A stretch of 64,000 bases of DNA from Litomosoides sigmodontis (GCA_963070105.1 OY718808.1:4131738-4195737); one strand, 5' to 3'; positions 12,101-27,100 are shown, counted from the first letter of the stretch. Notes: generated from the letters alone by a model not told the origin. Made by a program: numbers and translations.

Positions 12101-15100
12101 GTGGGTGTTGTTGGTGCTTCCGTTGTCGTGAAGAATATTGGTGTACTTGTTGATGAGGGAGTTATTGTTTCGGAGGTCGTGGGTGTTGTTGGTGCTTCAG
12201 TTGTCGTAAAGAATATTGGTGTACTTGTTGATGAGGGAGTTATTGTTTCAGAGGTCGTGGGTGTTGTTGGTGCTTCCGTTGTCGTGAAGAATATTGGTGT
12301 ACTTGTTGATGAGGGAGTTATTGTTTCGGAGGTCGTGAGTGTTGTTGGTGCTTCAGTTGTCGAGAAGAACAACGTTGTAGTTGTTGATGAGGGAGTTATT
12401 GTTTCGGAGGTCGTGAGTGTTGTTGGTACCTCAGTAGTGAAGAATATTCCTGTACTTGTTGGTGAAGAAGTTGTTGTTTCGGAGGTCGTGACTGTTGTTG
12501 GTACCTCAGTAGTGAAGAATATTCCTGTACTTGGTGAAGAAGGTATTGTTTCGGAGGTCGTGACTGTTGTTGGTGCTTCCGTTGTCGTGAAGAATATTGG
12601 TGTACTTGTTGATGAGGGAGTTATTGTTTCGGAGGTCGTGAGTGTTGATGGTGTTTCAGTTGTCGTAAAGAATATTGGTGTACTTGTTGATGAGGGAGTT
12701 ATTGTTTCGGAGGTCGTAAGTGTTGTTGGTGCTTCAGTTGTCGAGAAGAACAACGTTGTAGTTGTTGATGAGGGAGTTATTGTTTCGGAGGTCGTGACTG
12801 TTGTTGGTGCTTCAGTTGTTGTGAAGAATATTCGTGGACCTGTTGGCGAGGTCGTGACTGTTGTTGGTGCTTCAGTTGTCGAGAAGAACAACGTTGTAGT
12901 TGTTGATGAGGGAGTTATTGTTTCGGAGGTCGTGACTGTTGTTGGTGCTTCCGTTGTCGTGAAGAATATTGGTGTACTTGTTGATGAGGGAGTTATTGTT
13001 TCGGAGGTCGTGAGTGTTGTTGGTGTTTCAGTTGTCGTAAAGAATATTGGTGTACTTGTTGATGAGGGAGTTATTGTTTCGGAGGTCGTAAGTGTTGTTG
13101 GTGCTTCAGTTGTCGAGAAGAACAACGTTGTAGTTGTTGATGAGGGAGTTATTGTTTCGGAGGTCGTGAGTGTTGTTGGTGCTTCAGTTGTTGTGAAGAA
13201 TATTCGCGTACTTGTTGGTGAAGGAGTTCTTGTTTCGGAGGTCGTGACTGTTGTTGGTACCTCAGTAGTGAAGAATATTCCTGTACTTGTTGGTGAAGAA
13301 GTTGTTGTTTCGGAGGTCGTGACTGTTGTTGGTACCTCAGTAGTGAAGAATATTCCTGTACTTGGTGAAGAAGGTATTGTTTCGGAGGTCGTGACTGTTG
13401 TTGGTGCTTCAGTAGTTGTGAAGAATATTCGCGTACTTGTTGGTGGAGTTGTTGTTTCGGAGGTCGTGACTGTTGTTGGTGCTTCTGTTGTCGTGAAGAA
13501 TATTGGTGTACTTGTTGATGAGGGAGTTATTGTTTCGGAGGTCGTAAGTGTTGTTGGTGCTTCAGTTGTCGAGAAGAACAACGTCGTAGTTGTTGATGAG
13601 GGAGTTATTGCTTCGGAGGTCGTGACTGTTGTTGGTGCTTCAGTTGTTGTGAAGAATATTCGTGGACCTGTTGGCGAGGTCGTGACTGTTGTTGGTGCTT
13701 CAGTTGTCGAGAAGAACAACGTTGTAGTCGTTGATGTGGGAGTTATTGTTTCGGAGGTCGTGAGTGTTGTTGGTGCTTCAGTTGTCGAGAAGAACAACGT
13801 TGTAGTTGTTGATGAGGGAGTTATTGTTTCGGAGGTCGTGAGTGTTGTTGGTGCTTCAGTTGTCGTAAAGAATATTGGTGTACTTGTTGATGAGGGAGTT
13901 ATTGTTTCGGAGGTCGTGAGTGTTGTTGGTGCTTCAGTTGTCGAGAAGAACAACGCTGTAGTTGTTGATGAGGGAGTTATTGTTTCGGAGGTCGTGAGTG
14001 TTGTTGGTACCTCAGTAGTGAAGAATATTCCTGTACTTGTTGGTGAAGAAGTTATTGTTTCGGAGGTCGTGGGTGTTGTTGGTGTTTCCGTCGTCGTGAA
14101 GAATATTGGTGTACTTGTTGATGAGGGAGTTATTGTTTCGGAGGTCGTGAGTGTTGTTGGTGCTTCAGTTGTCGAGAAGAACAACGTTGTAGTTGTTGAT
14201 GAGGGAGTTATTGCTTCGGAGGTCGTGACTGTTGTTGGTGCTTCAGTTGTTGTGAAGAATATTCGTGGACCTGTTGGCGAGGTCGTGACTGTTGTTGGTG
14301 CTTCAGTTGTCGAGAAGAACAACGTTGTAGTTGTTGATGTGGGAGTTATTGTTTCGGAGGTCGTGAGTGTTGTTGGTGCTTCAGTTGTCGAGAAGAACAA
14401 CGTTGTAGTTGTTGATGAGGGAGTTATTGTTTCGGAGGTCGTGAGTGTTGTTGGTGCTTCAGTTGTCGTAAAGAATATTGGTGTACTTGTTGATGAGGGA
14501 GTTATTGTTTCGGAGGTCGTGAGTGTTGTTGGTGCTTCAGTTGTCGAGAAGAACAACGCTGTAGTTGTTGATGAGGGAGTTATTGTTTCGGAGGTCGTGA
14601 GTGTTGTTGGTGCTTCAGTTGTCGTAAAGAATATTGGTGTACTTGTTGATGAGGGAGTTATTGTTTCGGAGGTCGTGGGTGTTGTTGGTGCTTCCGTTGT
14701 CGTGAAGAATATTGGTGTACTTGTTGATGAGGGAGTTATTGTTTCGGAGGTCGTGAGTGTTGTTGGTGCTTCAGTTGTCGAGAAGAACAACGTTGTAGTT
14801 GTTGATGAGGGAGTTATTGTTTCGGAGGTCGTGAGTGTTGTTGGTACCTCAGTAGTGAAGAATATTCCTGTACTTGGTGAAGAAGGTATTGTTTCGGAGG
14901 TCGTGACTGTTGTTGGTGCTTCCGTTGTCGTGAAGAATATTGGTGTACTTGTTGATGAGGGAGTTATTGTTTCAGAGGTCGTGGGTGTTGTTGGTGCTTC
15001 AGTTGTCGAGAAGAACAACGTTGTAGTTGTTGATGAGGGAGTTATTGTTTCGGAGGTCGTGACTGTTGTTGGTGCTTCAGTTGTTGTGAAGAATATTCGT

Positions 15101-18100
15101 GGACCTGTTGGCGAGGTCGTGACTGTTGTTGGTGCTTCAGTTGTCGAGAAGAACAACGTTGTAGTTGTTGATGAGGGAGTTATTGTTTCGGAGGTCGTGA
15201 GTGTTGTTGGTGCTTCAGTTGTCGAGAAGAACAACGTTGTAGTTGTTGATGAGGGAGTTATTGTTTCGGAGGTCGTGAGTGTTGTTGGTACCTCAGTAGT
15301 GAAGAATATTCCTGTACTTGTTGGTGAAGAAGTTGTTGTTTCGGAGGTCGTGAATGTTGTTTGTACCTCAGTAGTGAAGAATATTCCTGTACTTGGTGAA
15401 GAAGGTATTGTTTCGGAGGTCGTAACTGTTGTTGGTGCTTCCGTTGTCGTGAAGAATATTGGTGTACTTGTTGATGAGGGAGTTATTGTTTCGGAGGTCG
15501 TGGGTGTTGTTGGTGCTTCAGTTGTCGTAAAGAATATTGGTGTACTTGTTGATGAGGGAGTTATTGTTTCAGAGGTCGTGGGTGTTGTTGGTGCTTCCGT
15601 TGTCGTGAAGAATATTGGTGTACTTGTTGATGAGGGAGTTATTGTTTCGGAGGTCGTGAGTGTTGTTGGTGCTTCAGTTGTCGAGAAGAACAACGTTGTA
15701 GTTGTTGATGAGGGAGTTATTGTTTCGGAGGTCGTGAGTGTTGTTGGTACCTCAGTAGTGAAGAATATTCCTGTACTTGTTGGTGAAGAAGTTGTTGTTT
15801 CGGAGGTCGTGACTGTTGTTGGTACCTCAGTAGTGAAGAATATTCCTGTACTTGGTGAAGAAGGTATTGTTTCGGAGGTCGTGACTGTTGTTGGTGCTTC
15901 CGTTGTCGTGAAGAATATTGGTGTACTTGTTGATGAGGGAGTTATTGTTTCAGAGGTCGTGGGTGTTGTTGGTGCTTCAGTTGTCGAGAAGAACAACGTT
16001 GTAGTTGTTGATGAGGGAGTTATTGTTTCGGAGGTCGTGAGTGTTGTTGGTGCTTCAGTTGTCGAGAAGAACAACGTTGTAGTTGTTGATGAGGGAGTTA
16101 TTGTTTCGGAGGTCGTGAGTGTTGTTGGTACCTCAGTAGTGAAGAATATTCCTGTACTTGTTGGTGAAGAAGTTGTTGTTTCGGAGGTCGTGAATGTTGT
16201 TTGTACCTCAGTAGTGAAGAATATTCCTGTACTTGGTGAAGAAGGTATTGTTTCGGAGGTCGTGACTGTTGTTGGTGCTTCCGTTGTCGTGAAGAATATT
16301 GGTGTACTTGTTGATGAGGGAGTTATTGTTTCGGAGGTCGTGGGTGTTGTTGGTGCTTCAGTTGTCGTAAAGAATATTGGTGTACTTGTTGATGAGGGAG
16401 TTGTTGTTTCAGAGGTCGTGGGTGTTGTTGGTGCTTCCGTTGTCGTGAAGAATATTGGTGTACTTGTTGATGAGGGAGTTATTGTTTCGGAGGTCGTGAG
16501 TGTTGTTGGTGCTTCAGTTGTCGAGAAGAACAACGTTGTAGTTGTTGATGAGGGAGTTATTGTTTCGGAGGTCGTGAGTGTTGTTGGTACCTCAGTAGTG
16601 AAGAATATTCCTGTACTTGTTGGTGAAGAAGTTGTTGTTTCGGAGGTCGTGACTGTTGTTGGTACCTCAGTAGTGAAGAATATTCCTGTACTTGGTGAAG
16701 AAGGTATTGTTTCGGAGGTCGTGACTGTTGTTGGTGCTTCCGTTGTCGTGAAGAATATTGGTGTACTTGTTAATGAGGGAGTTATTGTTTCGGAGGTCGT
16801 GAGTGTTGTTGGTGTTTCAGTTGTCGTAAAGAATATTGGTGTACTTGTTGATGAGGGAGTTATTGTTTCGGAGGTCGTAAGTGTTGTTGGTGCTTCAGTT
16901 GTCGAGAAGAACAACGTTGTAGTTGTTGATGAGGGAGTTATTGTTTCGGAGGTCGTGACTGTTGTTGGTGCTTCAGTTGTTGTGAAGAATATTCGTGGAC
17001 CTGTTGGCGAGGTCGTGACTGTTGTTGGTGCTTCAGTTGTCGAGAAGAACAACGTTGTAGTTGTTGATGAGGGAGTTATTGTTTCGGAGGTCGTGACTGT
17101 TGTTGGTGCTTCCGTTGTCGTGAAGAATATTGGTGTACTTGTTGATGAGGGAGTTATTGTTTCGGAGGTCGTGAGTGTTGTTATTGTTTCAGTTGTCGTA
17201 AAGAATATTGGTGTACTTGTTGATGAGGGAGTTATTGTTTCGGAGGTCGTAAGTGTTGTTGGTGCTTCAGTTGTCGAGAAGAACAACGTTGTAGTTGTTG
17301 ATGAGGGAGTTATTGTTTCGGAGGTCGTGACTGCTGTTGGTGCTTCAGTTGTTGTGAAGAATATTCGTGGACCTGTTGGCGAGGTCGTGACTGTTGTTGG
17401 TGCTTCAGTTGTCGTAAAGAATATTGGTGTACTTGTTGATGAGGGAGTTATTGTTTCGGAGGTCGTGAGTGTTGTTGGTGCTTCAGTTGTCGAGAAGAAG
17501 AACGTTGTAGTTGTTGATGAGGGAGTTATTGTTTCGGAGGTCGTGAGTGTTGTTGGTGCTTCAGTTGTCGTAAGGAATATTGGTGTACTTGTTGATGAGG
17601 GAGTTATTGTTTCGGAGGTCGTGAGTGTTGTTGGTACCTCAGTAGTGAAGAATATTCCTGTACTTGTTGGTGAAGAAGTTATTGTTTCGGAGGTCGTGGG
17701 TGTTGTTGGTGCTTCCGTTGTCGTGAAGAATATTGGTGTGCTTGTTGATGAGGGAGTTATTGTTTCGGAGGTCGTGAGTGTTGTTGGTGCTTCAGTTGTC
17801 GAGAAGAACAACGTTGTGGTTGTTGATGAGGGAGTTCTTGTTTCGGAGGTCGTGACTGTTGTTGGTGCTTCAGTTGTTGTGAAGAATATTGGTGTACTTG
17901 TTGATGAGGGAGTTATTGTTTCGGAGGTCGTGAGTGTTGTTGGTGCTTCAGTTGTCGAGAAGAACAACGTTGTAGTTGTTGATGAGGGAGTTATTGTTTC
18001 GGAGGTCGTGAGTGTTGTTGGTGCTTCAGTTGTCGTAAAGAATATTGGTGTACTTGTTGATGAGGGAGTTATTGTTTCGGAGGTCGTGAGTGTTGTTGGT

Positions 18101-21100
18101 GCTTCAGTTGTCGAGAAGAACAACGTTGTAGTTGTTGATGAGGGAGTTATTGTTTCGGAGGTCGTGAGTGTTGTTGGTACCTCAGTAGTGAAGAATATTC
18201 CTGTACTTGTTGGTGAAGAAGTTGTTGTTTTGGAGGTCGTGACTGTTGTTGGTACCTCAGTAGTGAAGAATATTCCTGTACTTGGTGAAGAAGGTATTGT
18301 TTCGGAGGTCGTGACTGTTGTTGGTGCTTCCGTTGTCGTGAAGAATATTGGTGTACTTGTTGATGAGGGAGTTATTGTTTCGGAGGTCGTAAGTGTTGTT
18401 GGTGCTTCAGTTGTCGAGAAGAACAACGTTGTAGTTGTTGATGAGGGAGTTATTGTTTCGGAGGTCGTGACTGCTGTTGGTGCTTCAGTTGTTGTGAAGA
18501 ATATTCGTGGACCTGTTGGCGAGGTCGTGACTGTTGTTGGTGCTTCAGTTGTCGTAAAGAATATTGGTGTACTTGTTGATGAGGGAGTTATTGTTTCGGA
18601 GGTCGTGAGTGTTGTTGGTACCTCAGTAGTGAAGAATATTCCTGTACTTGTTGGTGAAGAAGTTGTTGTTTCGGAGGTCGTGACTGTTGTTGGTACCTCA
18701 GTAGTGAAGAATATTCCTGTACTTGGTGAAGAAGGTATTGTTTCGGAGGTCGTGACTGTTGTTGGTGCTTCCGTTGTCGTGAAGAATATTGGTGTACTTG
18801 TTGATGAGGGAGTTATTGTTTCGGAGGTCGTGAGTGTTGTTGGTGCTTCAGTTGTCGTAAAGAATATTGGTGTACTTGTTGATGAGGGAGTTATTGTTTC
18901 GGAGGTCGTCAGTGTTGTTGGTGCTTCAGTTGTCGAGAAGAACAACGTTGTGGTTGTTGATGAGGGAGTTATTGTTTCGGAGGTCGTGAGTGTTGTTGGT
19001 GCTTCAGTTGTTGTGAAGAATATTCGTGGACCTGTTGGCGAGGTCGTGACTGTTGTTGGTGCTTCAGTTGTCGAGAAGAACAACGTTGTAGTTGTTGATG
19101 AGGGAGTTATTGTTTCGGAGGTCATGAGTGTTGTTGGTGCTTCAGTTGTCGTAAAGAATATTGGTGTACTTGTTGATGAGGGAGTTATTGTTTCGGAGGT
19201 CGTGAGTGTTGTTGGTGCTTCAGTTGTCGAGAAGAACAACGTTGTAGTTGTTGATGAGGGAGTTATTGTTTCGGAGGTCGTGACTGTTGTTGGTACCTCA
19301 GTAGTGAAGAATATTCCTGTACTTGGTGAAGAAGGTATTGTTTCGGAGGTCGTGACTGTTGTTGGTGCTTCCGTTGTCGTGAAGAATATTGGTGTACTTG
19401 TTGATGAGGGAGTTGTTGTTTCGGAGGTCGTGAGTGTTGTTGGTGTTTCAGTTGTCGAGAAGAACAACGTTGTAGTTGTTGATGAGGGAGTTATTGTTTC
19501 GGAGGTCGTGACTGTTGTTGGTGCTTCAGTTGTTGTGAAGAATATTCGTGGACCTGTTGGCGAGGTCGTGACTGTTGTTGGTGCTTCAGTTGTCGAGAAG
19601 AGCAACGTTGTAGTTGTTGATGAGGGAGTTATTGTTTCGGAGGTCGTGAGTGTTGTTGGTGCTTCAGTTGTCGAGAAGAACAACGTTGTAGTTGTTAATG
19701 AGGGAGTTATTGTTTCGGAGGTCGTGACTGTTGTTGGTACCTCAGTAGTGAAGAATATTCCTGTACTTGGTGAAGAAGGTATTGTTTCGGAGGTCGTGAC
19801 TGTTGTTGGTGCTTCCGTTGTCGTGAAGAATATTGGTGTACTTGTTGATGAGGGAGTTATTGTTTCAGAGGTCGTGGGTGTTGTTGGTGCTTCAGTTGTC
19901 GAGAAGAACAACGTTGTAGTTGTTGATGAGGGAGTTATTGTTTCGGAGGTCGTGACTGTTGTTGGTGCTTCAGTTGTTGTGAAGAATATTCGTGGACCTG
20001 TTGGCGAGGTCGTGACTGTTGTTGGTGCTTCAGTTGTCGAGAAGAACAACGTTGTAGTTGTTGATGAGGGAGTTATTGTTTCGGAGGTCGTGAGTGTTGT
20101 TGGTGCTTCAGTTGTCGAGAAGAACAACGTTGTAGTTGTTGATGAGGGAGTTATTGTTTCGGAGGTCGTGAGTGTTGTTGGTACCTCAGTAGTGAAGAAT
20201 ATTCCTGTACTTGTTGGTGAAGAAGTTGTTGTTTCGGAGGTCGTGAATGTTGTTTGTACCTCAGTAGTGAAGAATATTCCTGTACTTGGTGAAGAAGGTA
20301 TTGTTTCGGAGGTCGTGACTGTTGTTGGTGCTTCCGTTGTCGTGAAGAATATTGGTGTACTTGTTGATGAGGGAGTTATTGTTTCGGAGGTCGTGGGTGT
20401 TGTTGGTGCTTCAGTTGTCGTAAAGAATATTGGTGTACTTGTTGATGAGGGAGTTATTGTTTCAGAGGTCGTGGGTGTTGTTGGTGCTTCCGTTGTCGTG
20501 AAGAATATTGGTGTACTTGTTGATGAGGGAGTTATTGTTTCGGAGGTCGTGAGTGTTGTTGGTGCTTCAGTTGTCGAGAAGAACAACGTTGTAGTTGTTG
20601 ATGAGGGAGTTATTGTTTCGGAGGTCGTGAGTGTTGTTGGTACCTCAGTAGTGAAGAATATTCCTGTACTTGTTGGTGAAGAAGTTGTTGTTTCGGAGGT
20701 CGTGACTGTTGTTGGTACCTCAGTAGTGAAGAATATTCCTGTACTTGGTGAAGAAGGTATTGTTTCGGAGGTCGTGACTGTTGTTGGTGCTTCCGTTGTC
20801 GTGAAGAATATTGGTGTACTTGTTGATGAGGGAGTTATTGTTTCAGAGGTCGTGGGTGTTGTTGGTGCTTCAGTTGTCGAGAAGAACAACGTTGTAGTTG
20901 TTGATGAGGGAGTTATTGTTTCGGAGGTCGTGACTGTTGTTGGTGCTTCAGTTGTTGTGAAGAATATTCGTGGACCTGTTGGCGAGGTCGTGACTGTTGT
21001 TGGTGCTTCAGTTGTCGAGAAGAACAACGTTGTAGTTGTTGATGAGGGAGTTATTGTTTCGGAGGTCGTGAGTGTTGTTGGTGCTTCAGTTGTCGAGAAG

Positions 21101-24100
21101 AACAACGTTGTAGTTGTTGATGAGGGAGTTATTGTTTCGGAGGTCGTGAGTGTTGTTGGTACCTCAGTAGTGAAGAATATTCCTGTACTTGTTGGTGAAG
21201 AAGTTGTTGTTTCGGAGGTCGTGAATGTTGTTTGTACCTCAGTAGTGAAGAATATTCCTGTACTTGGTGAAGAAGGTATTGTTTCGGAGGTCGTGACTGT
21301 TGTTGGTGCTTCCGTTGTCGTGAAGAATATTGGTGTACTTGTTGATGAGGGAGTTATTGTTTCGGAGGTCGTGGGTGTTGTTGGTGCTTCAGTTGTCGTA
21401 AAGAATATTGGTGTACTTGTTGATGAGGGAGTTATTGTTTCAGAGGTCGTGGGTGTTGTTGGTGCTTCCGTTGTCGTGAAGAATATTGGTGGACCTGTTG
21501 GCGAGGTCGTGACTGTTGTTGGTGCTTCAGTTGTCGAGAAGAACAACGTTGTAGTTGTTGATGTGGGAGTTATTGTTTCGGAGGTCGTGAGTGTTGTTGG
21601 TGCTTCAGTTGTCGAGAAGAACAACGTTGTAGTTGTTGATGAGGGAGTTATTGTTTCGGAGGTCGTGACTGTTGTTGGTGCTTCAGTTGTTGTGAAGAAT
21701 ATTCGTGGACCTGTTGGCGAGGTCGTGACTGTTGTTGGTGCTTCAGTTGTCGAGAAGAACAACGTTGTAGTTGTTGATGAGGGAGTTATTGTTTCGGAGG
21801 TCGTGACTGTTGTTGGTGCTTCCGTTGTCGTGAAGAATATTGGTGTACTTGTTGATGAGGGAGTTATTGTTTCGGAGGTCGTGAGTGTTGTTGGTGTTTC
21901 AGTTGTCGTAAAGAATATTGGTGTACTTGTTGATGAGGGAGTTATTGTTTCGGAGGTCGTAAGTGTTGTTGGTGCTTCAGTTGTCGAGAAGAACAACGTT
22001 GTAGTTGTTGATGAGGGAGTTATTGTTTCGGAGGTCGTGAGTGTTGTTGGTGCTTCAGTTGTTGTGAAGAATATTCGCGTACTTGTTGGTGAAGGAGTTC
22101 TTGTTTCGGAGGTCGTGACTGTTGTTGGTACCTCAGTAGTGAAGAATATTCCTGTACTTGTTGGTGAAGAAGTTGTTGTTTCGGAGGTCGTGACTGTTGT
22201 TGGTACCTCAGTAGTGAAGAATATTCCTGTACTTGGTGAAGAAGGTATTGTTTCGGAGGTCGTGACTGTTGTTGGTGCTTCAGTAGTTGTGAAGAATATT
22301 CGCGTACTTGTTGGTGGAGTTGTTGTTTCGGAGGTCGTGACTGTTGTTGGTGCTTCTGTTGTCGTGAAGAATATTGGTGTACTTGTTGATGAGGGAGTTA
22401 TTGTTTCGGAGGTCGTAAGTGTTGTTGGTGCTTCAGTTGTCGAGAAGAACAACGTTGTAGTTGTTGATGAGGGAGTTATTGCTTCGGAGGTCGTGACTGT
22501 TGTTGGTGCTTCAGTTGTTGTGAAGAATATTCGTGGACCTGTTGGCGAGGTCGTGACTGTTGTTGGTGCTTCAGTTGTCGAGAAGAACAACGTTGTAGTC
22601 GTTGATGTGGGAGTTATTGTTTCGGAGGTCGTGAGTGTTGTTGGTGCTTCAGTTGTCGAGAAGAACAACGTTGTAGTTGTTGATGAGGGAGTTATTGTTT
22701 CGGAGGTCGTGAGTGTTGTTGGTGCTTCAGTTGTCGTAAAGAATATTGGTGTACTTGTTGATGAGGGAGTTATTGTTTCGGAGGTCGTGAGTGTTGTTGG
22801 TGCTTCAGTTGTCGAGAAGAACAACGCTGTAGTTGTTGATGAGGGAGTTATTGTTTCGGAGGTCGTGAGTGTTGTTGGTACCTCAGTAGTGAAGAATATT
22901 CCTGTACTTGTTGGTGAAGAAGTTATTGTTTCGGAGGTCGTGGGTGTTGTTGGTGTTTCCGTCGTCGTGAAGAATATGGGTGTACTTGTTGATGAGGGAG
23001 TTATTGTTTCGGAGGTCGTGAGTGTTGTTGGTGCTTCAGTTGTCGAGAAGAACAACGTTGTAGTTGTTGATGAGGGAGTTATTGCTTCGGAGGTCGTGAC
23101 TGTTGTTGGTGCTTCAGTTGTTGTGAAGAATATTCGTGGACCTGTTGGCGAGGTCGTGACTGTTGTTGGTGCTTCAGTTGTCGAGAAGAACAACGTTGTA
23201 GTTGTTGATGAGGGAGTTATTGTTTCGGAGGTCGTGACTGTTGTTGGTGCTTCCGTTGTCGTGAAGAATATTGGTGTACTTGTTGATGAGGGAGTTATTG
23301 TTTCGGAGGTCGTGAGTGTTGTTGGTGTTTCAGTTGTCGTAAAGAATATTGGTGTACTTGTTGATGAGGGAGTTATTGTTTCGGAGGTCGTAAGTGTTGT
23401 TGGTGCTTCAGTTGTCGAGAAGAACAACGTTGTAGTTGTTGATGAGGGAGTTATTGTTTCGGAGGTCGTGACTGTTGTTGGTGCTTCCGTTGTCGTGAAG
23501 AATATTGGTGTACTTGTTGATGAGGGAGTTATTGTTTCGGAGGTCGTGGGTGTTGTTGGTGCTTCCGTTGTCGTGAAGAATATTGGTGTACTTGTTGATG
23601 AGGGAGTTATTGTTTCGGAGGTCGTGGGTGTTGTTGGTGCTTCAGTTGTCGTAAAGAATATTGGTGTACTTGTTGATGAGGGAGTTATTGTTTCAGAGGT
23701 CGTGGGTGTTGTTGGTGCTTCCGTTGTCGTGAAGAATATTGGTGTACTTGTTGATGAGGGAGTTATTGTTTCGGAGGTCGTGAGTGTTGTTGGTGCTTCA
23801 GTTGTCGAGAAGAACAACGTTGTAGTTGTTGATGAGGGAGTTATTGTTTCGGAGGTCGTGAGTGTTGTTGGTACCTCAGTAGTGAAGAATATTCCTGTAC
23901 TTGTTGGTGAAGAAGTTGTTGTTTCGGAGGTCGTGACTGTTGTTGGTACCTCAGTAGTGAAGAATATTCCTGTACTTGGTGAAGAAGGTATTGTTTCGGA
24001 GGTCGTGACTGTTGTTGGTGCTTCCGTTGTCGTGAAGAATATTGGTGTACTTGTTGATGAGGGAGTTATTGTTTCGGAGGTCGTGAGTGTTGATGGTGTT

Positions 24101-27100
24101 TCAGTTGTCGTAAAGAATATTGGTGTACTTGTTGATGAGGGAGTTATTGTTTCGGAGGTCGTAAGTGTTGTTGGTGCTTCAGTTGTCGAGAAGAACAACG
24201 TTGTAGTTGTTGATGAGGGAGTTATTGTTTCGGAGGTCGTGACTGTTGTTGGTGCTTCAGTTGTTGTGAAGAATATTCGTGGACCTGTTGGCGAGGTCGT
24301 GACTGTTGTTGGTGCTTCAGTTGTCGAGAAGAACAACGTTGTAGTTGTTGATGAGGGAGTTATTGTTTCGGAGGTCGTGACTGTTGTTGGTGCTTCCGTT
24401 GTCGTGAAGAATATTGGTGTACTTGTTGATGAGGGAGTTATTGTTTCGGAGGTCGTGAGTGTTGTTGGTGTTTCAGTTGTCGTAAAGAATATTGGTGTAC
24501 TTGTTGATGAGGGAGTTATTGTTTCGGAGGTCGTAAGTGTTGTTGGTGCTTCAGTTGTCGAGAAGAACAACGTTGTAGTTGTTGATGAGGGAGTTATTGT
24601 TTCGGAGGTCGTGAGTGTTGTTGGTGCTTCAGTTGTTGTGAAGAATATTCGCGTACTTGTTGGTGAAGGAGTTCTTGTTTCGGAGGTCGTGACTGTTGTT
24701 GGTACCTCAGTAGTGAAGAATATTCCTGTACTTGTTGGTGAAGAAGTTGTTGTTTCGGAGGTCGTGACTGTTGTTGGTACCTCAGTAGTGAAGAATATTC
24801 CTGTACTTGGTGAAGAAGGTATTGTTTCGGAGGTCGTGACTGTTGTTGGTGCTTCAGTAGTTGTGAAGAATATTCGCGTACTTGTTGGTGGAGTTGTTGT
24901 TTCGGAGGTCGTGACTGTTGTTGGTGCTTCTGTTGTCGTGAAGAATATTGGTGTACTTGTTGATGAGGGAGTTATTGTTTCGGAGGTCGTAAGTGTTGTT
25001 GGTGCTTCAGTTGTCGAGAAGAACAACGTCGTAGTTGTTGATGAGGGAGTTATTGCTTCGGAGGTCGTGACTGTTGTTGGTGCTTCAGTTGTTGTGAAGA
25101 ATATTCGTGGACCTGTTGGCGAGGTCGTGACTGTTGTTGGTGCTTCAGTTGTCGAGAAGAACAACGTTGTAGTCGTTGATGTGGGAGTTATTGTTTCGGA
25201 GGTCGTGAGTGTTGTTGGTGCTTCAGTTGTCGAGAAGAACAACGTTGTAGTTGTTGATGAGGGAGTTATTGTTTCGGAGGTCGTGAGTGTTGTTGGTGCT
25301 TCAGTTGTCGTAAAGAATATTGGTGTACTTGTTGATGAGGGAGTTATTGTTTCGGAGGTCGTGAGTGTTGTTGGTGCTTCAGTTGTCGAGAAGAACAACG
25401 CTGTAGTTGTTGATGAGGGAGTTATTGTTTCGGAGGTCGTGAGTGTTGTTGGTACCTCAGTAGTGAAGAATATTCCTGTACTTGTTGGTGAAGAAGTTAT
25501 TGTTTCGGAGGTCGTGGGTGTTGTTGGTGTTTCCGTCGTCGTGAAGAATATTGGTGTACTTGTTGATGAGGGAGTTATTGTTTCGGAGGTCGTGAGTGTT
25601 GTTGGTGCTTCAGTTGTCGAGAAGAACAACGTTGTAGTTGTTGATGAGGGAGTTATTGCTTCGGAGGTCGTGACTGTTGTTGGTGCTTCAGTTGTTGTGA
25701 AGAATATTCGTGGACCTGTTGGCGAGGTCGTGACTGTTGTTGGTGCTTCAGTTGTCGAGAAGAACAACGTTGTAGTTGTTGATGTGGGAGTTATTGTTTC
25801 GGAGGTCGTGAGTGTTGTTGGTGCTTCAGTTGTCGAGAAGAACAACGTTGTAGTTGTTGATGAGGGAGTTATTGTTTCGGAGGTCGTGAGTGTTGTTGGT
25901 GCTTCAGTTGTCGTAAAGAATATTGGTGTACTTGTTGATGAGGGAGTTATTGTTTCGGAGGTCGTGAGTGTTGTTGGTGCTTCAGTTGTCGAGAAGAACA
26001 ACGCTGTAGTTGTTGATGAGGGAGTTATTGTTTCGGAGGTCGTGAGTGTTGTTGGTGCTTCAGTTGTCGTAAAGAATATTGGTGTACTTGTTGATGAGGG
26101 AGTTATTGTTTCGGAGGTCGTGGGTGTTGTTGGTGCTTCCGTTGTCGTGAAGAATATTGGTGTACTTGTTGATGAGGGAGTTATTGTTTCGGAGGTCGTG
26201 AGTGTTGTTGGTGCTTCAGTTGTCGAGAAGAACAACGTTGTAGTTGTTGATGAGGGAGTTATTGTTTCGGAGGTCGTGAGTGTTGTTGGTACCTCAGTAG
26301 TGAAGAATATTCCTGTACTTGGTGAAGAAGGTATTGTTTCGGAGGTCGTGACTGTTGTTGGTGCTTCCGTTGTCGTGAAGAATATTGGTGTACTTGTTGA
26401 TGAGGGAGTTATTGTTTCAGAGGTCGTGGGTGTTGTTGGTGCTTCAGTTGTCGAGAAGAACAACGTTGTAGTTGTTGATGAGGGAGTTATTGTTTCGGAG
26501 GTCGTGACTGTTGTTGGTGCTTCAGTTGTTGTGAAGAATATTCGTGGACCTGTTGGCGAGGTCGTGACTGTTGTTGGTGCTTCAGTTGTCGAGAAGAACA
26601 ACGTTGTAGTTGTTGATGAGGGAGTTATTGTTTCGGAGGTCGTGAGTGTTGTTGGTGCTTCAGTTGTCGAGAAGAACAACGTTGTAGTTGTTGATGAGGG
26701 AGTTATTGTTTCGGAGGTCGTGAGTGTTGTTGGTACCTCAGTAGTGAAGAATATTCCTGTACTTGTTGGTGAAGAAGTTGTTGTTTCGGAGGTCGTGAAT
26801 GTTGTTTGTACCTCAGTAGTGAAGAATATTCCTGTACTTGGTGAAGAAGGTATTGTTTCGGAGGTCGTAACTGTTGTTGGTGCTTCCGTTGTCGTGAAGA
26901 ATATTGGTGTACTTGTTGATGAGGGAGTTATTGTTTCGGAGGTCGTGGGTGTTGTTGGTGCTTCAGTTGTCGTAAAGAATATTGGTGTACTTGTTGATGA
27001 GGGAGTTATTGTTTCAGAGGTCGTGGGTGTTGTTGGTGCTTCCGTTGTCGTGAAGAATATTGGTGTACTTGTTGATGAGGGAGTTATTGTTTCGGAGGTC

